This document shows positions 21,293 through 32,390 of a stretch of DNA of 64,000 bases, one piece after another. The notes beneath the pieces were generated by a model, which ran no database searches, had not been told where the DNA came from, and saw nothing but the letters and a program-made list of their open reading frames with translations. Each line of letters begins with the position of its first letter. Position 1 is the first letter of the stretch. A program made the translations under genes and the position numbers. The DNA is taken from the NCBI GenBank assembly GCA_017591395.1, contig WEDG01004275.1, positions 62,001 to 126,000 of the forward strand, read 5' to 3'. The stretch comes from Schistocephalus solidus (Eukaryota; Platyhelminthes; Cestoda; Diphyllobothriidea; Diphyllobothriidae).

Positions 21293-23733
21293 TGTAAGTT
21301 CAGTTCAGTGTTTTTGAGGAAAATAGGCTTACGCCTTTGAAATCCCTATTTGTTACATAACAGTAGCAAGAATAAGAAGCAAATTAAAGACTTAACAGTC
21401 AAGTGAATGCAGGCAGGTTAACGTGGTACACTGATATTGTTAAGGTTAAGTAGTCTCATAGTCTTCGTGGTGCTGTAACATATGAATGTCAAGCCGATGT
21501 TTGAATGTATACACAGACTGGGACATAACAATCGCCTCTGGTAGGTTATTCCACGGTTCCACGACACGGTTGGTGAAAAAATACTTCCTTACATCCAATC
21601 TTACTTGGGCCACACTTAGTTTGAATGGATGACCTCGGAGATTTTTCGCAGTGGCAAGTTGGAAAAAGTCAGCACACAGGAGGGCGCAATTCATGCCACG
21701 CACGATGCGGAAGGTTTGTATCAAGTCTCCGCGCAACTGCCTATAACTTTAGGTTATTTAGACGAATCTCATATAGCAGTTCACCTTGACCTTTTACTTA
21801 TTTTGTTGCTCGCCGCTGCACCCTTTCGAGCATGTTGTAGTCCTGTTGGGTCCACAGTCGCCAATCTTGGATCGCATATTCAAGATGTGGCCTTACAAAC
21901 GTACCAAAGACTTTAGAAAAGCAGTCTTCATCGAAAACTTTAAATGCCCGCTTGATAGCGTACAGTATTGATATGGCGGATTTAGCTGCCTTGGAACATT
22001 GCGTAGAAGGCTTCAGGTTGTCTTTCATCCAAACTCCAAGATCCTTCTGTGTGTGTGCTTCTCGGAGTGGCAAACCGTTCAAATAGTAGGGTCGCATATC
22101 AGTGACCTGATTTCGATTTCCCAGACGTAGCACGGTGCATTTGTTTGAGTTGAAGGACACGAGCCATTTGCGGGACCACTCGCCCAATCGACGAAGATTT
22201 TCTTGGAAATCGTCCGCGTCAGCAGCATTGTGGATAACTTTCCAGATTTTTATATCGTCCGCAAACATAGCGAAGTTACAGTCCAATTCCTGCACACAAT
22301 CATTAATGAACAAGAGAAATAGGATTGGTTTTAGCACTGAACCTTGTGGGACTCCACTCTCGATGACTGTGCGCTTTGATCGCGATCCGCCTACACAGAC
22401 CACTTGGGAATCACCAACGAGAAAATTCTTGATCCACGTAAGAAGTTTGCCGCCAATACCGAACATTCTCAACTTGTAAAGGAGACGCTCGTGTGGAACA
22501 CTTTCGAAGGCCATCTGGAAATCAACGTATGCCACATGCACAGTGTTGTTTGCATCGAGTGCTTTTGTTCAGCTTTGCATCGTATAAAGTAAGTTCGTAA
22601 CACACGATCTTCTCCTACGAAAGCCTATTGTGCAGTCGATAAGAGCTATCGGGTTTCTAAATAAATTATCAATCCCATTTTGACAACCTTCTCCATAACC
22701 TTGCAACAGATTGAGGTCAGGCTGAAAGACCTGTAATTTGAAGCAAATGCACGACTACCACTTTTGTGAAGCGGTGCGATGTGGGCTGTTTTCCAGTCAG
22801 TAGGAAGAATTCCCGTATCGAACGATTTCTGGCACAGCAACAATAGCGGTTTCGCCAGCTCTCGAGCAAGTTCGAGGAGTAGCTTTGCTGGAATCTCGTC
22901 GGGGCCAGGGAATTCGCAAGACTTCAGACTTTTAAGTTCTTCAAAGACCGCCGCTTCTTGAAAGAGCATATCCTGAATAAGTGGCACTCCCGTAGTCTCG
23001 TAACTTGATGGAATAAAAACAGCTTCTCGAGTGAAAACTGACTGAAAGAACTGGGAAAAGTGTTCAGCTTTGTTTTTATTTTCTGATATCTCGAAACCGT
23101 CATCGTTTCTCATAACAGGAATCGGGTTCCTGTTACGTGTGCTTTTTCTTACATATCTGTAGAGTAATTTGGGATTATGAACTGCTCTCTGGAGCAAATC
23201 CCTCTCGTTATCCCGTCGGCTTTGGATGATCAAGCTTTTAACCTTGTTCCTTTGAGTTTTGTATGTTTGTAAGGCAAAATTTTCATTGGATCGGCAAAAT
23301 TTCTTCCGAAGCCTTCCTTTCCTGTTAATCTCTCTTTTTAGATCCCCTGTTTAACCACTGTGGTCCGTTAGATATCCTTAGTTGTGATGGCGGACAATGG
23401 CATTTTATTAGATTCAACAAACACTCCTTACATAAATTCCAGTCCTCAGTGACATTCCCGGAGAAGAGAAGATCCCAGTCTATTCGTGATGCCTCAGCTC
23501 TCATCTTGCAAAGTCTCCTCGCCATAGATTGGGCCTGGTTTCATTTATTGCATATGGCACAGAATATAAATCATACTCCCATAAAAGTACTGCATGATCA
23601 CTTCGACCAAGTGGAGGTAGGCAGTGTACCTCGTCTATACTGTCAGGATCTTTAGTGAAGACGAGATCTTAACAACTAGCCTGTTGTCCTCCACCTGCTC
23701 TCATTGGAACAAATACATGTTGGATGAAAAGAG
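21293..23733 (-). mobile_element. CR1 family A copy, 5'-truncated, nested in A2
   Basis: On the minus strand this starts inside the endonuclease domain (matching the 57.06-kb position of the copy at 54.6 kb) and runs to a pentamer tail (AACTG type, 21,298-21,309). At 23,733 its similarity to the 54.6-kb copy stops abruptly and ORF1 sequence of the older element resumes. The flanks share 'ttcaat' (21,287-21,292 and about 23,729-23,734), a possible short target duplication. Confidence 0.75.
21446..23655 (-). pseudogene. CR1 family A ORF2, truncated (RT nearly complete)
   Basis: The readable order on the minus strand is: end of endonuclease and linker (23,655-23,325), linker (23,233-22,646) with SCEFPGPDEIPAKLL, NYRSFSLTSICC, then RT 22,541-21,798. 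The RT has DFQMAFESVPHER, SGVPQGSVLKP, the intact catalytic MFADDIKIWKV near 22,260 and LERVQRRATK. The C-terminus is at 21,736-21,446 (RGDLIQTFRIVRG, RGHPFKL, PWNNLPEAIV). Frameshifts separate the parts. It is close to, but distinct from, the copy at 55-57.6 kb. Confidence 0.8.
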
Positions 23734-24330
23734 CTTCAATATGCTTTCACAAAAAATGGGTTCAAACTCCGAAAAAAGCTCGTTGATACCGATAACTGCT
23801 CAAGCGGAATCCTCTGTTGGTGATACAGGAGCAAGTGAAGGAAAAATTGGACAAGTTCCCAAAAGGGGTTCGCCATTAACTTTAGGAATCCGTGCTTGTA
23901 CTGACGCAAATTACATCGTCAACCAGAGAATAATTACTTCTGATACTGATGTTCTGTGAACAAATCAGAACTCAAACTCACCAAAAACACATTTCGACTG
24001 AAAACGCAATCTCTTAATTAATGGGGCTCTCGAGTCCACTTTTCTGATTGCAAAGAAAAGAGTAGTACAGGACCTCAGTCTTTTCCAAGGATACTCATTT
24101 TTGATTTTTCTAGATGTCGAATGCGTTTCCGTGCACAAATCATTCCGTTTAGGGAAAGTAGATTTTTCACATGAACTGTCATCACCGAAGCCTCTTAAAA
24201 TCATTGTTGAATATAATTTTCAGGCTTCACGCCTCCTAGAACGGAGAATGGCTCTCCGTAGCTCACACAGGGATGTGTTTTTTATTTGTATTACGAACCC
24301 ACGGAAAGGCACAAAAAAAGTATGCTGAGA
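23734..24330 (+). pseudogene. CR1 family A2 ORF1, C-terminal remnant
   Basis: Short frames align with the second ORF1 domain: HKSFRLGKVDF and PKPLKIIVEYNFQASRLLERR followed by HRDVFF (24,101-24,290). These correspond to KAYRIGKAL, RPRPLKIILENEAQ and HSEVF in family B. The upstream part (23,734-24,100) is a low-complexity linker with no clear motif. Confidence 0.55.
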
Positions 24331-24411
24331 ACAGAACTGAAGAGGAGAATTTAACAGGGAAAAAGGGCTCCAAATAAAGAAGGGAAATAAAAGTGGTGAA
24401 GAGGTCGTTTT

Positions 24412-27240
24412 GTGGCAGGCTCCGTACATCATCATCAAAGCGGGTCATTACCGAGACGGAGGACACTGCATTCGAAGTACCCAACTGTACAGAGCTCGTA
24501 TAACAAAAGGAAGGTGCTCCAGAACGCAGTGGATGGCAACTTATCAGAACTCAGCGTGGGCGGTTTGGACATCAGTTTGTCTCGGAAAGCAATGACAGAC
24601 TCGAGCATTCAATCGCACGAACTGAGCAGACGTCTATATGGAGGAGTTACCCAGTCTAAATTGAGATGTTTTTTTACCAATGCGCAGAGTCTCCTTTCGA
24701 GAAAAGACGCACTAAAGGCACTAGTCTCAGACGGAACCCACGATGTTGTTGCCATTACGTTAACGTGGTTCAAAGCCGAAATTGCAGATAGCGGGTTTCG
24801 AAAGATGGATACCAGCTCTTTCGAAGGGCCCGAGAAAATAGACACGGAGGTGGAGTGCCTGCATACGTTAGGACAGCAATCTTGGTAGTCGAACGACCTT
24901 ACGCAATCTTCCTTGAATATGAGTTTCTCTGAAAAAAGATTTAAAAACTTCAATTCTTTATGATCTATAGACCACCAAACATTTCAAGTGCAACTGATGA
25001 GTCAATCCTTCATTTGGTGATTTTTGCTGGATATTTCAATGCACCTACAGATGACTGGGTAAATCTGAACGTTAACGGTGTGCCAACTTTCTTCGGTAGC
25101 AAGCTAATGGATCTCAGTCTCGAACAATCTCTGGTACAGAAGAATAACATAGAAAATAGATTTAGAGCGGAACAGAGAGCCAATGGCCTGGAACTAATAT
25201 TAACGAAGGACTTATCTAACATTGATAAAGTGTATTTCATTGGAGTCCACGGTAAAAGTGACCATAGTACGCTGCTGTGAGATTACTCCCTTTATTCTCA
25301 GTGCCAGAAGAGTATGCTTTGCAAGCGAAATATATGGAAGACCGATTTTAACGCGATGAAGAAAGAACGATGTCCGTGAAATGGGATTGTTTGCTCAAAG
25401 AGAATCCGGAGGATGACGGGCAATCCCTTAAGACGATTTCACTTGATCTGATTGAACGCTCTTGTCTAATGAACGTGTAAAATAAGACGAGTCGCCCTGC
25501 CTAGTTAACAAGAGAACTAAACAGGCAGTTACAGAACAAAAATAAAAATGGAAGGTATTCAGGAAAACAAGATCAACAGAACATCTCGAGCAATTTCGTC
25601 AACAACGAAATGCTCTCAAAAAATGATCTGTCAAGCAAGGAAGAACTATGAATCAAGAATTATCCAGAAGGTGGAACATAAGTCTTAAATTTTATTACAT
25701 TATATCAATAGTCCATTAAAAAATAAGGACCCAGTCGCAGTACTTATGGATGGGAATGGTGTCGAAGTCATTAACAAATTGCTAGAACGCTGGGCGCTTG
25801 GGTCGGTTTTTTGCCTCGGTTTTAACTAGAGAACATGAACTTTAGCTTCATCACGGCATCAGTGTTGTTGTTTTCCAGTGCTTTAATATATACTCTTCTC
25901 GGAACCTCTCGTGGAACGAGAACTGCAAAATCTGAAAGAAACAAACTCATCTGGTCTGGACGATTTCCCGGCAGTTCATGAAATAACTGGCCGGCGAACT
26001 CTCTAAATCACTAGCGCATATATTAAATTCGTCATTTATATCAGGGAAATTGCCATCCGAATGGAAGGCAGCAAATATATACATCATATACAAGAGTGGG
26101 GCTCGATCAAATGTCAACAATTATCGGCCTGTCAGCTAACCTCCATTTGTTGCAAACTAATGGAATCAATAATTGAGAAGGTGACAATGAAGTTCCTTGA
26201 GGAAAGCCGATTACTCTCAGAGCTCCTGCATGGCTTCAGACAGAATCGTTCCTGTCTTTCCAGGTTTTTGCTCTCAACAGAGCAGTGTACTTATGCATTG
26301 GACGAAGATGGTATGGTTGACGTCATCTACATTGATCTCATGAAAACGTTTTGCAATGTCCCACACAAACGTCTTATCTATAAATTAGCTGAAATTGGTA
26401 TACGAGGAATGCTGCTGACGTGGATCGCACATTTCCTTACAGGAAGATTGCAAATTGTGCGTGTCGATACCTCGAAGTCAACACCTACTCTGGTTCTACG
26501 TGATGTCCCTCAACGCTCCGTCTTAGGGCCGGTACTCCTCTTAGTGTACATCAGTGACTGTGTCGATGACCTGGGTTGCAGCGCTGTCGTGTTTGCAGAC
26601 GATGTTAAACTGTGGAGGGTCATCAGATCTGATTTCATTAGGCACGCACTTCAAAAGGAACTCAACCGTCATGGCAAATGGCCTGCTCATTGGTTCTAAA
26701 ATGTTAACGATGGGAAGTGTGGTCCTAAGATTCCGTACCAGAAGGACCAGTGAGGAGGATGATTCCTACCAATACATTCTCAATGGACAGCCCCTTTCAA
26801 TTGTCGAGGAACAGAAGAACCTTGGTATACTAATGAACTTCTCACTCAAATCATCTTCATAGTGTTTAAAGGCAGCTAAACGCGCGATACGGGTCTTATT
26901 TGTGCTGAACTTGATTTTGTTCCACTCAATTACAGGCAAATACGTGGTGACCTCACCCAAACCTACCGGATTGTCAGAGGCCGCAAGTGTGCCCTAGCAT
27001 TTTCTGACTTCTTCGAATTGAGTGGGACAGAAGATCTGCTGGGTCATCCTTTTAAACTGCGGAGGAAGTTGGTCCACATAGACGTCCGTCGGAACGCATT
27101 TTGCAGAGGGTCGTTGGAGCAAAGAATGGACTCCATGGAAAGGTGGTACTTTCAGAAACTGCTGACACATTTAAATGCAAACTAGATACTCATTTGCTGA
27201 GAAACCTTTGTACATATCATGAGGACTGTGTAAGTAGAAG
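24412..27240 (+). pseudogene. CR1 family A2 ORF2 (endonuclease - reverse transcriptase)
   Basis: Endonuclease: LRCFFTNAQSLLSRKDALK (about 24,660-24,720), VVAITLTWF, MIYRPPNIS (24,960), IFAGYFNAPTDDW (about 25,020-25,060; the catalytic GDFN has become GYFN) and GKSDHSTLL (25,250). The linker (25,300-26,050) is frameshifted. Reverse transcriptase (26,061-26,860): HGFRQNRSC, IDLMKTFCNVPHKRL, RDVPQRSVLGPVL and VVFADDVKLWRV. RGDLTQTYRIVRG and LLGHPFKLRRKL follow near 26,940-27,075. The missense and frame changes mark an old copy. Confidence 0.7.
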
Positions 27241-27589
27241 CAGCTTACGCCTGGCCCACACATATCGAAGAATCTGCATTTTCCTTTGTCAGATTTATTG
27301 CTGTAAACGTTTATACTATTGACATTTTTGCATGTGAAAAGGGTGCTTAAGGGCAAAAGCCTTCTTCCCTAAAACAGTGACTTAAGTTACTCATATTGCA
27401 GGACATTCCAAATTGTTGCGTATCTCATGGAAAAGAAGTTGGTTTGCTAGGGCTTTTTGAATTTAGGAATTTTTATAGCATTTTCATTATTTCTAGTGTC
27501 TTGGGGGCCATTTTGATCCACAAGTATATTCCTTCTGAGAAAAATTTTATCGTGTGTGATTTTTAATAGGAAAGTGCGAACGTTCCTAA

Positions 27590-29885
27590 GCCTTCTGATC
27601 CAGATGGTCGAGGACCATATCTATTTTAAAGTTCCGTGTACGAGCCGTGGATGCCGTCACATTTGGATAAGGATCTGACAAAGCATCTTTGAATGGCTTC
27701 TTGTTTCTTTCGGTCATCCGAGGGCGATATCAAAGAAAATTGAGCACACATCCTGTAGTGGTTAAACGTACAGGTTACAAACACGTGTCTTTAGGGTAGG
27801 TGAGGAGAAATTTTACAAATGAATCCGCATAGCCGAGTGGCTTTTGGTAATATTTGTTTAAAGTGGGGAATAAATCAAGAGTATTTGTACAGCTAAGACC
27901 TTAGTCTTTTATTGAGGGTGTCTCAGTTATTTCCCGATCGTTGAAAATTATGGGAGGAAGTTTTTGTGGACGAAAAATCAGGAGATGACATTTACTTGGC
28001 GAGAATGGCATTTGCCATTGAAAACTACATTCGCTTAGTTTTTTAGAGCATTTTCAATCGATTTATGCATACTGGCTACTGTATGCTTTTTATATGCATA
28101 TGCAAGTTTTACGTCGTCCGTATATAACAATTTTTTAGCTGAAATTGATAAAGAGGATAAGTCGTGAATGTATATAAAAAAATGTATGGGACCTAGGATA
28201 GTCCCCTGAAGTACTCCACTACTAATATTAGATGGTTCTGAGACCATGTCTCGAATTTTACCACCAGATGTCGGTTTTGAAGGTAAGATTTGAGAAAGTG
28301 GAGAAGGGAAGACCTAATCCAGTGACTCATTATCTTGACGAATAGCTTGTGGGGGAGGATTTTTCGTACGCTTTTTTAGGTCAAAGTAGATGGTTGACAC
28401 TGTGGTTCCATCATCTCTTTTAATTGAAACGAATTTGAGGAAGGTGAGATGGCAGGATTGACAGGAATTTTAAGGCTATAAAGTGTGTAGAGAGGAAAGT
28501 ATAAAGTAAGCGTTCGTCAAATGGTTTAGTATTTGGTCGGAAATTATGTTTTTAGGATATTTGCTAGAACCCTTGTTCGGTGAACCCCGCGATAGCTTTG
28601 CGTATCAGATCGGTTCCCGTTTTTAAAGATTTGTGTAATGCTTGACTATTTCTAAATTTCTGGATAGATACCAATCAAATGGAGTAAGGAGAATAGACAA
28701 GACAGCAGTATTGGAGCATATATAATATGCTTCAGTATGCAAGGTTGGATTATATTCTTTCCACAAGAGATGCAATAAGAAAGTTGTCGGATAGCTTTTT
28801 TAATCGTTTCTTTGCTAAAAAGATCTCATTTAGGGTAAATGTTGTCAGGTCTGTGGTTTGGGCTATCAGCTCTTCTTCAACTGAGTATGTCGCTAACAAA
28901 TACTTATTGAAGTAATTTCCTATTTGGTTGTCATCCGTTTTTACTTATCCAGAGTCATCAATTATGAGTTATGGACCTAATTTTCGATAATTATTCATTT
29001 TTCCGAAAACTTTGAGCTGTTTTTTGAAGGAATCTATTGCCCGGCGTTCCGCTGTTATGATTTTTGTTGTTTCCATATTTTTAAATTTTATCATGAATTC
29101 CCCTAAAACGTCTGAGTGTGGAAAAGTATGAACCTGTTATTTTTTTGTTCTTAAGCCTCTTTAAAAATGAAGTAATAATTAATGGTTTCTCATACGGGGA
29201 TATCTTACCTTTTAAGGTTCTCGAATAACTGAAAGGGTTTGAGTATAAAAGGTTGACAGCTTCCATAGGGGACGTTAATAGAAAGTATAAACTCCATTTC
29301 AATGACCTTATATAGTTGTTAATATTGTCTTTGTTGATATGTTTCGATTTATGTAAGTTTTACTAGAATCAGTTGTTGGTTTAATGATCAAAAGAGAGCA
29401 TTTCTATTATTGCCTTAAGATCCCTTTCAAAGGTTATGCTGTCGTAATGTGTTCATAAGGGCCAGATGCCATTTGTGAGAAGAAGGTCTAGTACGTTGTT
29501 TCCTCGTGTCAGTTTATTGATTATGTGTGCCCAGTTATGAAAGACATTTGATCATAGCAGTTCATTGTGTCTGGTGGGGGCTGATAATTCAACCCACTTT
29601 ATTTCTGGACAGTTTAGATCACCCTCAATTATATTATACTCAGATTGAATATTTGATATGGTAGCCATTAAATTTGTTAGGCCATTATCATCCGCCACCT
29701 CGTTTATGAATGCTGACAAATAGCGAAGTTTTTCATGTTAATTAATAAACCCATGTTTTCTTTATACACACTACAAAGGGATTATAGTTTTAAACGAATG
29801 TCCTAAGTTGTAGTATTGTATGTACTATCGATCTAGAATTAATAAGGGCGATATTTTGGATGTCGGATATTGAAGCGGCCAGCTG
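27590..29885 (-). pseudogene. CR1 family D ORF2 (endonuclease and RT remnants)
   Basis: Endonuclease: QNIALINSRSIVH near 29,840 and GDLNCPEIKWVELSAPTR near 29,585-29,630 (the GD-x-N active-site strand). Linker: ERRAIDSFKKQLKVF near 29,040 and NKYLLATYSVEEE near 28,880. RT: SSGVLQGTILGPIHFFIYIHD (28,170-28,230), the catalytic LLYTDDVKLAYAY near 28,110, then SPSKCHLLIF, SIKDLGLSCTNTLDL and ADSFVKFLL (27,820-27,990). The longest intact stretch is 70 codons (28,247-28,035); everything else has stops. Confidence 0.65.
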
Positions 29886-30879
29886 TTCTGAAAAAAACGA
29901 TTTCCAGTAGTGTTTTGATTTTGCGATGGGCTAATGAAAGGGTATCGTGTAAATGTTGGAAGGTATGTTAATGTGTATGGTGGCGTATCGTTGAATGGGT
30001 AAGAGTGTATGTGTTGAGTTTGTAGCTGTAATTTGCGTTAATTGTTTAAATTTTAAGGGTTGTGCTTATGTATTAGAGTGCGTGGGGTGAGTGTAGAAGT
30101 TATGCCCCATTTGGGAGGGGGATGTGGGAGAATTAATTGGGTGGTAATTTTTGCTACCTGGGATTACTGTTGGGAAGGTTTTTCAGCCTAGGTAACTGGT
30201 TTTGTTGCCATTATGTGCTATGATGTTTAAAAGTTAAGCATGCGTCGGTTTACTCGTATGCTATGCGGTTGCAGTTGAGGGGTTGAGGTGTTACTATAAA
30301 ACCTTATTCGTGTCTTATAAGATTTTCCAGAGTTTAGAGAACTCATATTTCGAAGGCTGACATATTTTTGGCTTTTGGTTATAATTGCGTGCTTAATAAA
30401 AATTTTTGTGTAGGAACACCAACAAGGAGACTATTCGGGTTGCTTTTTGAGCTTAAAGTGATTAAAATGGATGTCATAGAGTTTGTATGAGTTGATCGGT
30501 CGACAATTTCTGATACTGTTTGTTCATTTTGAAGCATCGTAGTAGCACTTGAATCACTATCTAATATTGCAACGTGACTGAATTGGTGTCATCAATCTGT
30601 TCCAGCGCGGTCGTAACGTTTTGAAGTGCTCGGCTCGTTTGATTTTTTCCTCCTCTCCTAACTACTAAAGCATTTATTATTTTGTTTTATGAGTTTCAGA
30701 ATACGAATTAGATATAATTGATTAGGTTTGGCCAAGGAGGCACTTTATTTATTATTTTGATCATACTGGGTTAAATGCTTTGCATTATAGTTGGCAGCGT
30801 TTGAAGTGCTTGCTTAAGGTTCCACTGAGGAGATGTTATGATAAATATATTGTTTGAGCTGTGTGGCTTTGGTCTGAAG
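29886..30879 (-). other. Unreadable interval of family D copy
   Basis: It lies between the endonuclease and the ORF1 remnant. TG-rich and AT-rich on the plus strand, with no frame above 60 codons and no motif that I recognise. By position it should be the ORF1 C-terminal low-complexity part of the decayed element, possibly with later insertions. Confidence 0.3.
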
Positions 30880-31080
30880 ATCACATCTTTGCCTAGGTGT
30901 GAGGTCTGGACCTATGAATACTTTTTAGGTTGAGCAAAGTCTGGCTTACTTCAGGGTTTTGTAGAATAGGATTGGTTTTGGTCTGTAAAAAGGTCACTAA
31001 GTCTGGCTTATTTTTCCTTCTTAGGTTAAACCTTTTGGTGGAAGCTATGCAGAGTTGAAGCTCCGGAGAGGGTGTCAGTT
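30880..31080 (-). pseudogene. CR1 family D ORF1 remnant
   Basis: The minus-strand translation gives LCIASTKRFNLRRKNKPDLV, then FLQTKTNPILQNPEVSQTLL and NLKSIHRSRPHT. It is collinear with the plus-strand ORF1 fragment at 17.8 kb. This confirms that both belong to the same family and sets the 5' side of this copy. Confidence 0.55.
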
Positions 31081-31150
31081 GTTTAATTTATGCTGTTGTG
31101 TTAACCGTGTGGAAGGATATTGCGTATCATGACGTTAAACCTGATTGTGA

Positions 31151-31645
31151 ACCTATCAGTTATCTCTGATGAGACTACATTTATAAGCAGTTATATATGT
31201 GGTACGTGTTATAAGTTGGTTGCAAAAGCTTTCGGGCATTATAAAGAATTGAGCATCGTTAATAAATAGTCATATTTGTCGTAAAGGTTTGCAGGCGTAG
31301 GATAGCTGAGAGATGTAGTTTATCCATGGTTACTTTTGCGTCAGTGATATAGCTGATATATGAATATGTGAAGATTTAGACGGTTTAATGCAACAACATG
31401 GAAGGTAGGGTACAGAAGGACACTTCTTTTAAAGTGAGATGATATTTGAACGGGTAATAACTCAATATCTTCAAATAATTAATAATTTCAACTTATTTTG
31501 AGTTGAGGATTTTGTGTCATTGTGCACAGTCGGGCTATCGCTTGGTGCGTGCCGACGAAAAAAACTTGCATGTGCATATAACAAACATACAGCAGTCCTT
31601 ATGCATCGAACGATTTAAAAAGAGCTTGAAACACCAAGTGAATGG
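31151..31645. other. Spacer without recognised feature
   Basis: AT-rich sequence, possibly the 5' leader of the family D element just below it. No gene, tandem repeat or RNA gene is evident. Confidence 0.3.
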
Positions 31646-32390
31646 AGTATATACTTGCAGATGACATTCTCGCAAACGAAAATGTCATCTCATGATAATT
31701 AGTCCCCAAAAACGTCCTTCCATAATCTTCAATGATCATGAAATAACAGAGCCTCCGTAATTAAAGGACTTAAGTATTAGCTAAACAAATACTCTTGAGT
31801 TATCCCTCAAGTTAAAAAAATATGACCAAAAGCCAATCGATTATGCAGATTCATATGTTAAAATTTATCCTCGCCTGTACTAAAGGTACGACTATACATA
31901 ATTACACGTTTTACTTGTCATGGATTACTGCTCAATTTTCTTTCGCATATTGTCCACATATAGTCGAATGAAACCAGAAGGCATTCAAATATGCTTTACC
32001 AAATCGTTGTCTTAAAAGTAAAATAATACTCTACACCTATTTTTTGAATAATAAAGAACATTTTTCAAGTCAGTTGATTGACATCGAATTCGGGTCAAAC
32101 GGGCTCTAATAATGCTAATTTACGGAATCGAGAGTCATGCATGCGTATTTTGAGCTTGAAAAAATCAAATGTGCTCTGTATAGCTGGTTTTTTTATGTTT
32201 ATATTAATAAAACAAATAAGGCAGTTTTGTACTTAAAAAACTGCCCATTTTGAAAACTACACTATACATTTTAAACCAAAACAAAGCTCAAGTTGTCACA
32301 GAAAAGAGGAGAATGGTTTTGGGTTTTTTCTGGTTTCCATGAAGACTGATGGCATCCAAGAAGTGCTCTTTATAAAAACCCATTGATTCT
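31646..32390 (+). pseudogene. 5'-truncated family D RT fragment in plus orientation
   Basis: 31,650-32,010 read on the plus strand matches, base for base at many positions, the reverse complement of 27,670-28,015. It therefore encodes the same RT C-terminal part (FSQTKMSS, ASVIKGLKY, LCRFIC-like), with many stops. It is a separate insertion facing the opposite way to the copy at 27.4-31.15 kb. 32,010-32,390 is AT-rich and probably its 3' UTR. Confidence 0.55.

Larger units (their letters stand above)
20260..27390 (+). mobile_element. Old CR1 element (family A2), split by a nested family A copy
   Basis: The shared 5' UTR block is at 20,266-20,330, ORF1 N-terminal remnants at 20,840-21,290, the ORF1 C-terminal part at 23,734-24,330, ORF2 at 24,412-27,240 and a short 3' UTR to about 27,390 ('gggcaaaagccttcttccct'). 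Without the 2.44-kb insert the length is about 4.7 kb, as in the family A element at 1.76 kb. Stops and frameshifts are dense, so it is much older than its insert. Confidence 0.7.
27391..31150 (-). mobile_element. CR1 family D copy, nearly complete but decayed
   Basis: On the minus strand, from high to low coordinate: ORF1 remnant (about 31,080-30,880), a poorly readable stretch (30,880-29,900), endonuclease (about 29,880-29,560), linker (29,100-28,730), RT (about 28,700-27,590) and putative 3' UTR. It retains the endonuclease that the plus-strand copy at 17.3-18.96 kb has lost, so the two together outline the family. Confidence 0.65.

Noticed and set aside
22135..22479. 114-codon plus-strand frame (and the similar 112-codon frame at 55,457-55,795)
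   Set aside because: Both are the antisense of the same RT region of family A, which is why they resemble each other.
24412..24888. Possible host gene with a 158-codon open frame
   Set aside because: It contains the CR1 endonuclease start (FFTNAQSLLSRKDALK) and is collinear with ORF2 of other elements.
27825..27850. 'gcatagccgagtggc' resembling a tRNA-Ser/Leu A box
   Set aside because: It is antisense RT coding sequence of family D, and no B box follows at the right distance.
31659..31690. 10-bp hairpin AGATGACATT...AATGTCATCT as a regulatory or terminal hairpin
   Set aside because: It lies inside the RT-coding fragment of family D; the sister copy has mismatches in the arm, so pairing is not conserved.
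27670..32005. ~350-bp inverted repeats bracketing 3.6 kb, suggesting a foldback transposon
   Set aside because: Translation shows that both arms are the same RT C-terminal coding region (SIKDLGLSCTNTLDL type) from two family D copies in opposite orientation, so the inverted repeat is incidental.
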